A DNA stretch of 64,000 nucleotides from Methylobacterium terrae (GTDB lineage Bacteria; Pseudomonadota; Alphaproteobacteria; Rhizobiales; Beijerinckiaceae). The stretch lies in assembly GCF_003173755.1 (NCBI RefSeq), contig NZ_CP029553.1, forward strand, positions 3,868,001 to 3,932,000, given 5' to 3'. Positions 28,684-38,216 of this stretch are shown piece after piece (position 1 is the first letter of the stretch; every line of letters starts with the position of its first letter). The position numbers and the translations under genes are program-made. The notes below the pieces were generated by a model, which saw only the letters and a program-made list of their open reading frames with translations, was not told the origin of the DNA and did not search any database.

Positions 28684-29958
28684 ATGAATGCGAGCGTGCC
28701 GGTGCGGGCCACCGGCTCGTGGCCGCGGCGGCTCCTGGCGTTCCTCGGCCCCGGCTACATGGTCTCGGTCGGCTACATGGACCCGGGCAACTGGGCCACC
28801 GACATCGCCGGGGGTGCGCAGTTCGGCTACACCCTCCTCGCCGTCATCCTGCTCTCGAACCTGATGGCGGTGGTGCTCCAGGCGCTGGCCGCGCGGCTCG
28901 GCATCGCCACCGGCCGCGACCTGGCGCAGGCCTGCCGCGACGCCTATCCGCGCCCGGTCGGGATCGCGCTGTGGCTCGCCTGCGAGGCGGCGATCATCGC
29001 CTGCGACCTCGCCGAGGTGATCGGCACCGCCATCGCCCTCAAGCTCCTGTTCGGCCTGCCGCTCCTCGCCGGCGCGGTGCTGACCGGGCTCGACGTGCTG
29101 CTGATCCTGCTCCTGATGCGCCGAGGCTTCCGGGCGCTCGAAGCCTTCGTGATCGCGCTCCTCACGGTCATCTTCGTCTGCTTCGCGATCCAGATCGCGA
29201 TGGCCGCGCCGCCGATCCGCGAGGTGCTCGGCGGCTTCGTGCCCTCGCCCCAGATCGTCACCAACCCGGCGGCGCTCTACCTCGCCATCGGCATCCTCGG
29301 CGCCACGGTGATGCCGCACAACCTCTACCTGCACTCCTCGATCGTGCAGACCCGCGCCTATCCGCGGGACGAGGCGGGGAGGAAGAGCGCGCTGCGCTTC
29401 GCGGTCGCCGATTCGACCATCGCCCTGACGCTCGCGCTCTTCGTCAACGCCGCGATCCTGATCATGGCCGCGAAGGTCTTCCACGGCGCCGGCCAGACCG
29501 GGGTTCAGGAGATCGAGGAGGCCCACGCCCTGCTCTCGCCGCTCCTCGGGATCGGCCTCGCCTCGACCCTGTTCGCGCTGGCGCTCCTCGCCTCGGGCCT
29601 CAACTCCACGGTCACCGCGACGCTCGCCGGCCAGATCGTCATGGAGGGCTTCCTGCGCCTGCGCCTGCCGGATTGGGCGCGCCGCCTCGTCACCCGCGGC
29701 ATCGCCATCGTGCCGGTGGTGATCGTCACCGGTCTCTACGGCGACGAGGGCACCGCACGCCTCCTGGTGCTGAGCCAGGTCGTGCTGTCGATGCAATTGC
29801 CGTTCGCGGTGATCCCGCTCGTCAGCTTCGTCTCCGACAAGCGCAAGATGGGCGTCTTCGTGATCCCGGCCTGGCTCAAGATGCTGTCCTGGAGCATCGC
29901 CGCGGTGATCGTGATCCTGAACCTGAAGCTCCTCGTCGACACGGTCTTCGGCAGCTGA
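28684..29958 (+). CDS. mntH: Nramp-family divalent metal transporter (Mn2+/Fe2+), MntH-like
   Basis: A 424-residue proton-coupled divalent metal importer with 11 or so membrane helices. The metal-binding helix 1 motif DPGN is at residues 33-36 ([10 protein letters not shown]), and the helix 6 motif is [13 protein letters not shown]. Both are essential in the Nramp family and intact. The next long stretch ([22 protein letters not shown]) and [10 protein letters not shown] also match MntH. An earlier ATG at 28624 would add 20 residues; 28684 is preferred because similar proteins begin there. An MntR-type operator upstream points to manganese as the physiological substrate. Confidence 0.93.
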   Translation: MNASVPVRATGSWPRRLLAFLGPGYMVSVGYMDPGNWATDIAGGAQFGYTLLAVILLSNLMAVVLQALAARLGIATGRDLAQACRDAYPRPVGIALWLACEAAIIACDLAEVIGTAIALKLLFGLPLLAGAVLTGLDVLLILLLMRRGFRALEAFVIALLTVIFVCFAIQIAMAAPPIREVLGGFVPSPQIVTNPAALYLAIGILGATVMPHNLYLHSSIVQTRAYPRDEAGRKSALRFAVADSTIALTLALFVNAAILIMAAKVFHGAGQTGVQEIEEAHALLSPLLGIGLASTLFALALLASGLNSTVTATLAGQIVMEGFLRLRLPDWARRLVTRGIAIVPVVIVTGLYGDEGTARLLVLSQVVLSMQLPFAVIPLVSFVSDKRKMGVFVIPAWLKMLSWSIAAVIVILNLKLLVDTVFGS

Positions 29959-30109
29959 CGCCGATGTCAGGAAGCAGACGCCGCCCGTGAGGTGTGGCGT
30001 CTGCACAACATTTGGGCGCGGATCGTGCACCGAACTGGCCGAGAACTCGGAACATCGGCGCGGCCCGACGATTGAGGCACCACGTTTTTTGATTTGCGTG
30101 GACGCCACG

Positions 30110-30958
30110 ATGAAGATCCGCACCGGCTACTCGATCGCCTTCGACACGCCCGGCCCGACCCCGATGGTCCTGATGCTCAACGTGCATCCGTCCCGGGCCG
30201 GCGACCTGATCACGCCCGACACCATGACCATCGACCCGCCGGTTCCCGCGCGCCGGTTCGTCGATTCCTTCGGCAACGTCTGCACCCGCATCGTCGCGCC
30301 CGGCGGACGCATCACGGTCTCGGCCGATTTCCTGGTCGAGGACAGCGGCGCGGTCGACGACTACGCCCCCGACGCGATCCAGCACCCGGTGCAGGACCTG
30401 CCCGACGACGTGCTGCCCTTCCTGCTCGGCAGCCGGTACTGCGACACCGACAAGCTGTCGAACACCGCCTGGCAGCTCTTGGGCAACACGCCGGAGGGCT
30501 GGGCCCGGGTGCAGGCCATCGTCGACTACGTGCACGAGCGGATCCGCTTCGACTACCAGCGCGCCGACGCCACCCGCTCGGCCCTCGACGGCCACACCCA
30601 GCGCGAGGGCGTCTGCCGCGACTTCGCCCATCTCGCCGTCACCTTCTGCCGCTGCATGAACATCCCGGCGCGCTACTGCACCGGCTACCTCGGCGACATC
30701 GGCGTGCCGGCGGTGCCGGACCCGATGGACTTCTCGGCCTGGTTCGAGGTCTATCTCGGTGGGCGCTGGTACACGTTCGACGCGCGCCACAACCGGCCGC
30801 GGATCGGCCGCATCGTCATGGCGCGCGGCCGCGACGCCACCGACGTCGCGATCTCGACGAGCTTCGGCCCGGCCTGGCTCGCCAAGTTCGAGGTCCATAC
30901 CGACGAGGTGGTGGAGACGGCGCCGCAGCGGACGGAGTGGCTGCAGGCGGCCGAGTAA
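30110..30958 (+). CDS. Transglutaminase-like cysteine protease-fold protein
   Basis: A 282-residue protein with an N-terminal beta domain and a transglutaminase-like core. The predicted nucleophile is Cys169 in REGVCRDFAHLAV, and a C-terminal WFEVYLGGRWYTFDARHN carries the Asp. At the place where the catalytic His usually stands (HAW-E) the sequence reads DFSAWFEV, so the His may be supplied elsewhere (for example DARHN) or be missing. Relatives are common in alphaproteobacteria and of unknown substrate; some act as peptidases. No signal peptide. A GTG at 30098 is an alternative start. Confidence 0.8.
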   Translation: MKIRTGYSIAFDTPGPTPMVLMLNVHPSRAGDLITPDTMTIDPPVPARRFVDSFGNVCTRIVAPGGRITVSADFLVEDSGAVDDYAPDAIQHPVQDLPDDVLPFLLGSRYCDTDKLSNTAWQLLGNTPEGWARVQAIVDYVHERIRFDYQRADATRSALDGHTQREGVCRDFAHLAVTFCRCMNIPARYCTGYLGDIGVPAVPDPMDFSAWFEVYLGGRWYTFDARHNRPRIGRIVMARGRDATDVAISTSFGPAWLAKFEVHTDEVVETAPQRTEWLQAAE

Positions 30959-30963
30959 ATATA

Positions 30964-31185
30964 GGGCGTTAGAAACCTCCTCTCCCCGCGGGCGGGGAGA
31001 GGGCCGTGCCTCCGTTCAGGAGGTGCGGCGAGCCCACAGGGCGAGGGTGAGGGGGTGTTTCCCGGAAGGGCCTCTTTCGGTACCACCCCCTCACCGTCGC
31101 TCCGGCTTACGCCTCCGCTTGCCGTGTCCCCTGGACGGTGACACGGCCCTCTCCCCGCCCGCGGGGAGAGGAGAAACCCACGCCC
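30964..31185. repeat. MITE-like nested palindromic element, about 220 bp
   Basis: A 32-base perfect inverted repeat (30977-31008 and 31142-31173) bounds the element, and each arm is itself a hairpin of the CCTCTCCCCGC/GCGGGGAGAGG type. The match resumes outside the arms with GGGCGT (30964-30969) and ACGCCC (31180-31185). Inside, GGTGAGGGGGTG (31046-31057) pairs with CACCCCCTCACC (31084-31095). It fills the gap between the transglutaminase and helicase genes. Sequences of this CCCTCTCCCCGC...GGTGAGGGG type are dispersed in many proteobacterial genomes. No coding capacity. Confidence 0.8.
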
Positions 31186-31283
31186 TTCGTTCGAATCCAC
31201 TCCCCTGATTCGCTCGCCGGGCGGGACGCCTCCCGACGCCGTCAAGCCTGGATGCCCACGCGTTCTCCGGCTATGGCGGCCCG

Positions 31284-32939
31284 ATGCTGCTTCGTCCCTA
31301 CCAGCGCGCGAGCCTCGACGCGCTCCAGGCCGATTGGGCGCGCGGCGGCCGCAACGGCCTGATCGTGCTGCCGACCGGGGCCGGCAAGAGCCTCGTCATC
31401 GCCACCCTGGTGCGGGAGACGATGGTCCGCAACCCGGGCGCCCGGATCGCCGTCGTCACCCATACCCGCGAGCTGATCGCCCAGAACCACGCCGAGCTCC
31501 TGAACCTCTGGCCGGAGGCGCCGGCCGGCATCGTCTCGGCCGGGCTCGGGCGACGGGAGGAGACGAAGCCGGTCCTGTTCTGCGGCATCCAGTCGGTGTG
31601 GAACCGGGTCGAGGCGACCGGCGGCTTCGACCTCGTGGTGGTCGACGAGGCCCACCTGATCCCCCGCGACGCCGAGACCCGCTACGGCCGCTTCCTCGAC
31701 GCGGTGCGGGCGCGCTCGCCGGACATGCGCCTCGTCGGGCTCACCGCTACGCCCTACCGCCTCGACAGCGGCCGCCTCGACGAGGGAAAGGGCCGGGTGT
31801 TCGACGCCATCGTCTACGAGGCCCAGGTCGGCGACCTGATCCGCGAGGGCTACCTCGCGCTGCTCGTCTCGAAGGCCACCGCCACGACCCTCGACGTCAG
31901 CGGCGTGCCGGTGCGGGCCGGCGACTACGTGCCGGGCGCCCTCGAGGCGGCGGTGAACCGCGACGTCATCACCAGGGCGGCGGTGGCCGAGATGGTGGCC
32001 TTCGGCTCCGGGCGCCGGGCCTGGCTCGCCTTCTGCGCCGGGGTGAAGCACGCCGACGCGGTCCGCGACGCGATCCGGGCCGAGGGCTTCTCCTGCGAAT
32101 CAATCTCCGGCGAGACGGGGAAGCGCGAGCGCGACCGGATCGTGCGCGACTTCCGAGCCGGGCGCCTGCGCTGCCTCACCTCGGTCGGCGTGCTGGCGAC
32201 CGGCTTCAACGTGCCGGAGGTCGACCTGATCGCGCTGCTGCGCCCGACCCAGAGCACCGGCCTCTACGTGCAGCAGGTCGGCCGGGGCCTGCGCCGCGCC
32301 AAGGGCAAGACCGACGCCCTCGTCCTCGACTATGCCGGCCTGGTGCGCCGCCACGGGCCGATCGACGTGCTCTCGGCCAACGCCGTGGCGCGGGCGCGGC
32401 TCCTCGGCGAGGGCGGCGGTCCCCGGGCCAAGCCCTGCCCGGGCTGCGGCGCTCTGATCGCGCTCAACGCCAGCACCTGCGAGGCCTGCTGGGTCGAGCC
32501 GGCGGAGGAGGACGAGGCGGAGATGCCGCACGAGGCGGTGGCCGACGACGAGACCGCCGTCCTCTCCGCCGGCACCGTCGCGGTGGTGCGCGAGGCCCAT
32601 GCCCGCTGGTGGCCGGTGGCGGGCTGGCGCTTTTCCCGCGAGGGACGCCCGCGCGGCCCGGACGTGCTGGCGGTCGCGCTGGAGGGCGACGAGGACGCGA
32701 TGACCGTGCGCCTCGACCTCGAAGCCTCGGGCTTCGCCCGCGAGAAGGCGGTGCAGTGGTGGCGCCGCCTCGGCGGCGAGATGCCCGCCCCCCTCGACAT
32801 CGACGAGGCGCTCGACCGCCGCGACGAACTCTCCCGCCCGGAGGCGGTCCGGATCGTGCCGACCGGCCGGCTCTCCGAGAGCGTCGATTATCGGCTGGCC
32901 GGCGGCGCGACCTGGACCGACACCCGGCGGGTCGCCTGA
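31284..32939 (+). CDS. DEAD/DEAH-box superfamily II helicase with zinc ribbon
   Basis: A 551-residue superfamily II helicase. Motif I is PTGAGKS at residues 30-36, motif Ia THTRELIAQN, motif II VVVDEAHLI, motif III LTATPYRLD, motif V GVLATGFNVPEVD and motif VI QQVGRGLRRAKGK. After the second RecA domain there is a C-X2-C...C-X2-C zinc ribbon (CPGCGALIALNASTCEAC, near residue 390). The C-terminal region of about 130 residues is unassigned. The layout resembles SSL2/RadD-type repair and phage-borne helicases. The role is probably DNA repair or nucleic acid remodelling; specificity unknown. It stands alone after the palindromic element. Confidence 0.85.
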   Translation: MLLRPYQRASLDALQADWARGGRNGLIVLPTGAGKSLVIATLVRETMVRNPGARIAVVTHTRELIAQNHAELLNLWPEAPAGIVSAGLGRREETKPVLFCGIQSVWNRVEATGGFDLVVVDEAHLIPRDAETRYGRFLDAVRARSPDMRLVGLTATPYRLDSGRLDEGKGRVFDAIVYEAQVGDLIREGYLALLVSKATATTLDVSGVPVRAGDYVPGALEAAVNRDVITRAAVAEMVAFGSGRRAWLAFCAGVKHADAVRDAIRAEGFSCESISGETGKRERDRIVRDFRAGRLRCLTSVGVLATGFNVPEVDLIALLRPTQSTGLYVQQVGRGLRRAKGKTDALVLDYAGLVRRHGPIDVLSANAVARARLLGEGGGPRAKPCPGCGALIALNASTCEACWVEPAEEDEAEMPHEAVADDETAVLSAGTVAVVREAHARWWPVAGWRFSREGRPRGPDVLAVALEGDEDAMTVRLDLEASGFAREKAVQWWRRLGGEMPAPLDIDEALDRRDELSRPEAVRIVPTGRLSESVDYRLAGGATWTDTRRVA

Positions 32940-32943
32940 CCCG

Positions 32944-33276
32944 TCAGCCCGCCGCCGCCAGGCGGGCGACCTCGGCCTCGGCCGTCGCCTTCTCGGCCTT
33001 CACCTCGGCGGCGAGTCGCCGGATCTCCTCGAGGTCGCCGCCCTGGCAGGCGGTCTCGAGGGCGGCGCAGAGGCGCGACAGCCGGGTGAAGCCGATCAGC
33101 CCCGACGAGGCGATGACGCCGTGCGCCGCCGCGCCGAGCGCCGCCGGCTCCCCCGTCACCGACCAGTCCTGCAACTGCGTCCTGAAGCGTCCGAGCAGCA
33201 CCGGCAACGCCTCGTCGCCGACGGCCTGGCGCAGGTCGGCATAGATCGCGGCGTCGAGGGAGGGCGGCGTCGCCAT
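32944..33276 (-). CDS. Stand-alone Hpt-domain phosphotransfer protein (atypical)
   Basis: A 110-residue, all-helical protein resembling a lone Hpt domain. The candidate phospho-acceptor is His52 in AAAHGVIASSGLIGF, followed by a helix ending RLCAALETACQGGD. The usual motif H-x-L-K-G-S-S is here H-G-V-I-A-S-S, so the lysine and the first glycine are replaced. Phosphotransfer is therefore plausible but not certain. It lies convergent with the helicase (4 bases) and upstream of it, on the minus strand, is a palindromic repeat array. Confidence 0.7.
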   Translation of the reverse strand: MATPPSLDAAIYADLRQAVGDEALPVLLGRFRTQLQDWSVTGEPAALGAAAHGVIASSGLIGFTRLSRLCAALETACQGGDLEEIRRLAAEVKAEKATAEAEVARLAAAG

Positions 33277-33385
33277 GGCGTCGGGCTCCAGGTGCAGATC
33301 GGCTCGAGCGGCTCTCGTCGCGGGCGCGGCGCCCGTCGTGGCCCGATCGTACAGGATATGGAGCGGCGGCGATGCTCGGCCATCA

Positions 33386-33448
33386 GGCCGATCCCTTCAG
33401 GATCGGGGCCGATCCCGTCAGGATCGGGGCCGATCCCTTCGCGATCGG
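33386..33448. repeat. Array of three 21-bp palindromic tandem units
   Basis: Units at 33386-33406, 33407-33427 and 33428-33448 follow the pattern GGCCGATCCCTTCAGGATCGG, with one to three differences, plus a partial fourth. Each unit contains the inverted repeat CCGATCC-N5-GGATCGG, which is imperfect in the third. It lies about 110 bases upstream of the Hpt gene and 36 bases beyond the end of the FlaG-like gene. No spacers, so not CRISPR. Confidence 0.85.
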
Positions 33449-33484
33449 GGCCGATGCCTGGAAGCGGGGCGGCACCTCGCCGGC

Positions 33485-33859
33485 TCAGGCCGACCGCGCC
33501 ACCGCCGTGCCGATCTCGGCCGCCCGGGCCTCCGCCTCGCGGGCATAGGTCCGGGCCCGCAGGATCGCCTCCGAGGGAAGCTGCTCGATCACCTCCCCCT
33601 TCGGATCGACGACCTGGAACACGATCTGACGGCTGTCGGGGTCGCGCCGGTACCGGGCCGTGCTCACGGTGGCCTCCTGCGGCGGCACGGTCCGGATCGC
33701 GGTCGCTTCCGCCTCCCGGCTCAGGTCCAGGGTCACCGCCGGGTCGAGGGGGATGTCGGGGCCGGTCCGCGACGAGGGACGAACGTCGTTCCGCGTGGCC
33801 GCCGCGACCGCGGCCGGCGGAAGCGCCGCGGCAAGGCTGCTGGTCTCGATCACTGCCAA
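33485..33859 (-). CDS. FlaG-like hypothetical protein
   Basis: A 124-residue protein: a disordered Ala-rich N-terminal half, then a conserved-looking C-terminal segment (RYRRDPDSRQIVFQVVDPKGEVIEQLPSEAILRARTYA). The D...QIVFQVVD...GEVIEQLPSEAILR pattern is that of FlaG/YvyC-like proteins found in flagellar gene sets, where it is thought to influence filament length. No flagellar genes are adjacent, so the assignment rests on this segment only. The ATG at 33859 is the only good start. Confidence 0.6.
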   Translation of the reverse strand: MAVIETSSLAAALPPAAVAAATRNDVRPSSRTGPDIPLDPAVTLDLSREAEATAIRTVPPQEATVSTARYRRDPDSRQIVFQVVDPKGEVIEQLPSEAILRARTYAREAEARAAEIGTAVARSA

Positions 33860-34364
33860 ATCCTTTCGGGCGATCCATTCGCGTGCAGCTAACCGCTACG
33901 AGCCCTACCCGGATGTTAACGCCGCGCTCCGACCTGAAGGTTGTCTTAAGGCGGAGTTTCCGGCCGTTAAGCAATTGTCTTGAATTCCGGTGACAGGGCC
34001 GGCGCCGAGCCGCCACCACCTCGGCCGCAAGGCGACCCGCTCGCTGGGGCGGGGCGAGAGGAGGATCAGGAGGACTCGACAGGACGTGACGCAGATTGAG
34101 GGGGCGACCGCTCCCGCACGACGACACCTTCCTGTCGACGCCGCGCGGCGGAAAGCATCAGATCCTTGATTTCCAGATCTTGCCGGAACAGCATGGCATC
34201 TCTTCATTGCATGAAGCCTCGATCCCGCATTTAGACTTGGCGGATGCCAGTTTGGAATCATACAAAACAAGGTCGTGGCATTTGAAAGTCGCGATTTCCT
34301 CGCCTAAGAGAGCGCCGACGGAGGCGGCGTCGCGCGTCCGGACGACGTGAGCGAGGAGCACCCC
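33860..34364. other. 505-base gap without a supported gene
   Basis: The left part has mixed composition with TTAAGGCGG- and GTTAAGCAATTG-like AT-containing words that could hold promoters for the divergent FlaG-like and FTR1 genes. The part 34140-34330 is clearly less GC-rich than the window average. An 84-codon frame on the plus strand (34096-34350) has atypical composition and no ribosome site. No Fur, Irr or RirA box was recognised upstream of the iron permease gene. Confidence 0.5.
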
Positions 34365-35177
34365 ATGGCCGACGGATCCACTTTCGCGCAGGCCTTCACC
34401 ATCCTGTTCCGCGAGGGGCTGGAGGCGCTCCTGGTCGTCGCGGCCCTCGCGGCGTTCCTGCGCCGGGCCGGCGCGGCGGAGCGCATCCGCCCGCTCTATG
34501 CCGGGGCCGGCCTCGCGGTGCTGGCGAGCTTCGCCATGGCCTGGGTGTTCGAGGCCTTCTTCGACGGCAACCACAACGACCTGATCGAGGCCGGCGTCAT
34601 GCTGGTCGCGGCCGGCCTGATGTTCACGATGAGCGGCTGGCTGTTCCTGCGCCAGGACCCGGCGGCCTGGAAGGCCGAGATCAACCGCATGGCCGAGCGG
34701 GCGATGAGCGCCGGCACCGTCCTGTCCCTCGGCGGCATCGCCTTCCTGGCGGTGTTCCGGGAGGGCGCCGAGACGGTCCTGTTCCTGCACGCCCTCGCCC
34801 GCACGGTGGGCGGCTTCGACGCCTCCCTCCTCGGCGGCCTCCTCGCGGCGGCGCTCGCCCTCGCGGTGGTGTTCGTGGCGATGCAGTGGCTGGCCCTGCG
34901 GCTGCCGCTGCGCCCGGTCTTCCTGCTCACCTCCGCCTTCCTGTTCGTGATGGGCCTGCGCCTCGTCGGGGCGGCGATCCAGGAATTCCAGGAGCAGGTG
35001 ATCGTGCCGGTGCACAATGACGGCGTGCCGGAGTTCGTCACCGAGCTCGGCTTCAACGGGAGCTGGGAGGCGCTGGCCGTCCAGGGCGCGATCGTGCTCT
35101 GCGCGCTGGCCTGGCTGGTGGTGCGGCGCCAGCGCCCGGCCGGCACCGTGGCGGCCCGCCCGCAGGTCTCCGGCTGA
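34365..35177 (+). CDS. FTR1-family high-affinity iron permease
   Basis: A 270-residue inner-membrane protein of the FTR1/EfeU family with seven membrane spans. The two iron-binding REGxE motifs are REGLE at residues 16-20 and REGAE near residue 128, both intact. Members import ferric iron, usually with a periplasmic oxidase or cupredoxin. No EfeO, EfeB or multicopper oxidase gene is adjacent, so the partner is unknown. A ribosome site (GCGAGGAGC) supports the ATG at 34365; a GTG at 34347 is in frame. The gene is bordered upstream by a long low-GC gap. Confidence 0.9.
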   Translation: MADGSTFAQAFTILFREGLEALLVVAALAAFLRRAGAAERIRPLYAGAGLAVLASFAMAWVFEAFFDGNHNDLIEAGVMLVAAGLMFTMSGWLFLRQDPAAWKAEINRMAERAMSAGTVLSLGGIAFLAVFREGAETVLFLHALARTVGGFDASLLGGLLAAALALAVVFVAMQWLALRLPLRPVFLLTSAFLFVMGLRLVGAAIQEFQEQVIVPVHNDGVPEFVTELGFNGSWEALAVQGAIVLCALAWLVVRRQRPAGTVAARPQVSG

Positions 35178-35277
35178 GGACCCGCGCCCGGGGCGGTATC
35201 GCTCCGGGCCCGCTTCGGGCTAAGGAGCGGGGCGCCCCCCGGCCGGCCGGGGTGGCGGCTCGCGCCGGGAGGCCCCG

Positions 35278-35925
35278 TTGTCCGACACCCCCACGCTCTA
35301 CTACTCGCCGGGCGCCTGCTCGCTGGCACCCCACATCGCCCTCGAGGAGACCGGCGCCGCCTTCGAGGCGGTGAGGGTCGACTTCGCCACCGCCGAGCAG
35401 CGGGGCGGCCGCTACCTCGCCATCAACCAAAAGGGCCGGGTGCCGGCGCTGGCGGAAGGCGAGTGGGTGCTGACCGAGAACCCGGCGATCCTGCGCTACA
35501 TCGCGCGGACCCACCCGCAGGCCGGCTTGTGGCCGGAGGATCCGCGGGAGGAGGCCCGGTGCGCCGAGTGGCTGGCCTGGATCTCCTCCACCATCCATCC
35601 GGCCTACGCCCATATCCGCCGGGCTGAGCGCTACGCCACCGATCCGGCGGCGATCGAGGACGTGAAGGCTAGAGGGCACGAGACCTGCGCCGACCTGTGG
35701 ACGATGATCGAGGTCGGCCTGTCCCGGGGCGGCTGGGCGGCCGGCACGCGTTACAGCGTCGCCGACCCCTACCTCCTGGTGTTCTGGCACTGGGGCCGCG
35801 GTCAGGTGCTCGGCTACGACATGGCCCGCCAGTTCCCGTACTGGACCGAGCACGCCCTCCGCATGGCCGAGCGCCCCGCCGTGCAGCGCGCCTTCGCCCG
35901 CGAGGGGCTGCCGCTGCCGGCGTGA
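35278..35925 (+). CDS. Glutathione S-transferase family protein
   Basis: A 215-residue GST. The N-terminal thioredoxin-like domain begins LYYSPGACSLAPHIALEETG, with the Ser/Cys region of bacterial beta-class GSTs. The cis-Pro loop is GRVPALAEGEWVLTENPAILRYIA, where Glu-Asn binds the glutathione gamma-glutamyl group. The C-terminal helical domain contains the N-capping motif YSVADPYLLVFW. Starts at TTG 35278, supported by GGGAGG upstream. Glutathione transfer to electrophiles in the cytoplasm is expected; substrate unknown. Confidence 0.88.
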   Translation: MSDTPTLYYSPGACSLAPHIALEETGAAFEAVRVDFATAEQRGGRYLAINQKGRVPALAEGEWVLTENPAILRYIARTHPQAGLWPEDPREEARCAEWLAWISSTIHPAYAHIRRAERYATDPAAIEDVKARGHETCADLWTMIEVGLSRGGWAAGTRYSVADPYLLVFWHWGRGQVLGYDMARQFPYWTEHALRMAERPAVQRAFAREGLPLPA

Positions 35926-35950
35926 CGAGGTCCCCTCAGGACCGCGCGAC

Positions 35951-37703
<1,753 letters not shown>

Positions 37704-37748
37704 CATCTTCGGAGCCGCGGCCGCCCCGGGCGAGCCGCGGCGTCCCCT

Positions 37749-37789
37749 CGCGAACGCCGCGCGGACCGCCCACCCGCGCGGCGTTCGCG
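37749..37789 (+). terminator. Perfect 16-bp hairpin after ilvC
   Basis: Arms CGCGAACGCCGCGCGG (37749-37764) and its exact complement at 37774-37789, nine-base loop, 46 bases after the ilvC stop. No T-run follows. The stem strength suggests a transcript end or 3' protection. Confidence 0.6.
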
Positions 37790-38216
37790 CGTCCGGGGCT
37801 CGCGACGTGCCGAGTGTTTCCTCCGATCGGCGCAGATCAGGGGCTGTGCCCGGCATCCTCGGCGAGATGTGACGAGCCTCGCGCGCCTCTCTCCGCTCTT
37901 CGCCGAGGATGAGGCGCCAGTTCCGGCGTCGTCATCGGAAAAATTTAACATAGGTCAACGCGGTCGACGGCGTGGCGAATGCTGCCGGCTCCATCCCCTC
38001 GGCCTGACGAAGAAGCCGGATATCGTATCAATCGCCGGACGTCGATTTCCCGTCCGACCAAGGCTTCGCGTCCGCCGCGGCCGCCGGAGACCGGTCGAGA
38101 CGCCGTCCTCCGGCCCGCTCGACACGTTGACGACTCGACACATCATCCGGGGGTGCTGCAAGGCGCCGCGGGCGCGCCGCCGTTGACGCAGCGCAGCGTC
38201 GCGCGATCTCGCGAGC
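37790..38216. other. About 430 bases without a supported gene
   Basis: Between the ilvC hairpin and the alpha/beta-hydrolase gene. It holds an 11-base inverted repeat ATCCTCGGCGA (37855-37865) / TCGCCGAGGAT (37900-37910) and a short AT-rich stretch near 37938-37960 (GGAAAAATTTAACATAGG) that could contain a promoter. No EcfG-type site was found for the downstream operon. No RNA gene recognised. Confidence 0.5.

Noticed and set aside
30049..30073. GGAAC-N16-GATT as an EcfG promoter for the transglutaminase
   Set aside because: The -10 element lacks the GTT core, so the match is not better than chance in this sequence.
31189..31198. GTTCGAATCC, a perfect tRNA T-loop sequence
   Set aside because: No acceptor, D-arm or anticodon arm can be folded upstream, because that sequence belongs to the palindromic element. 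Chance match.
33386..33448. Short regularly repeated palindromes as a CRISPR array
   Set aside because: The units are directly adjacent with no variable spacers, and no cas genes are present.
34096..34350. 84-codon plus-strand frame before the FTR1 gene
   Set aside because: Odd composition, no ribosome site, no similarity recognised, and it lies in a low-GC intergenic stretch.
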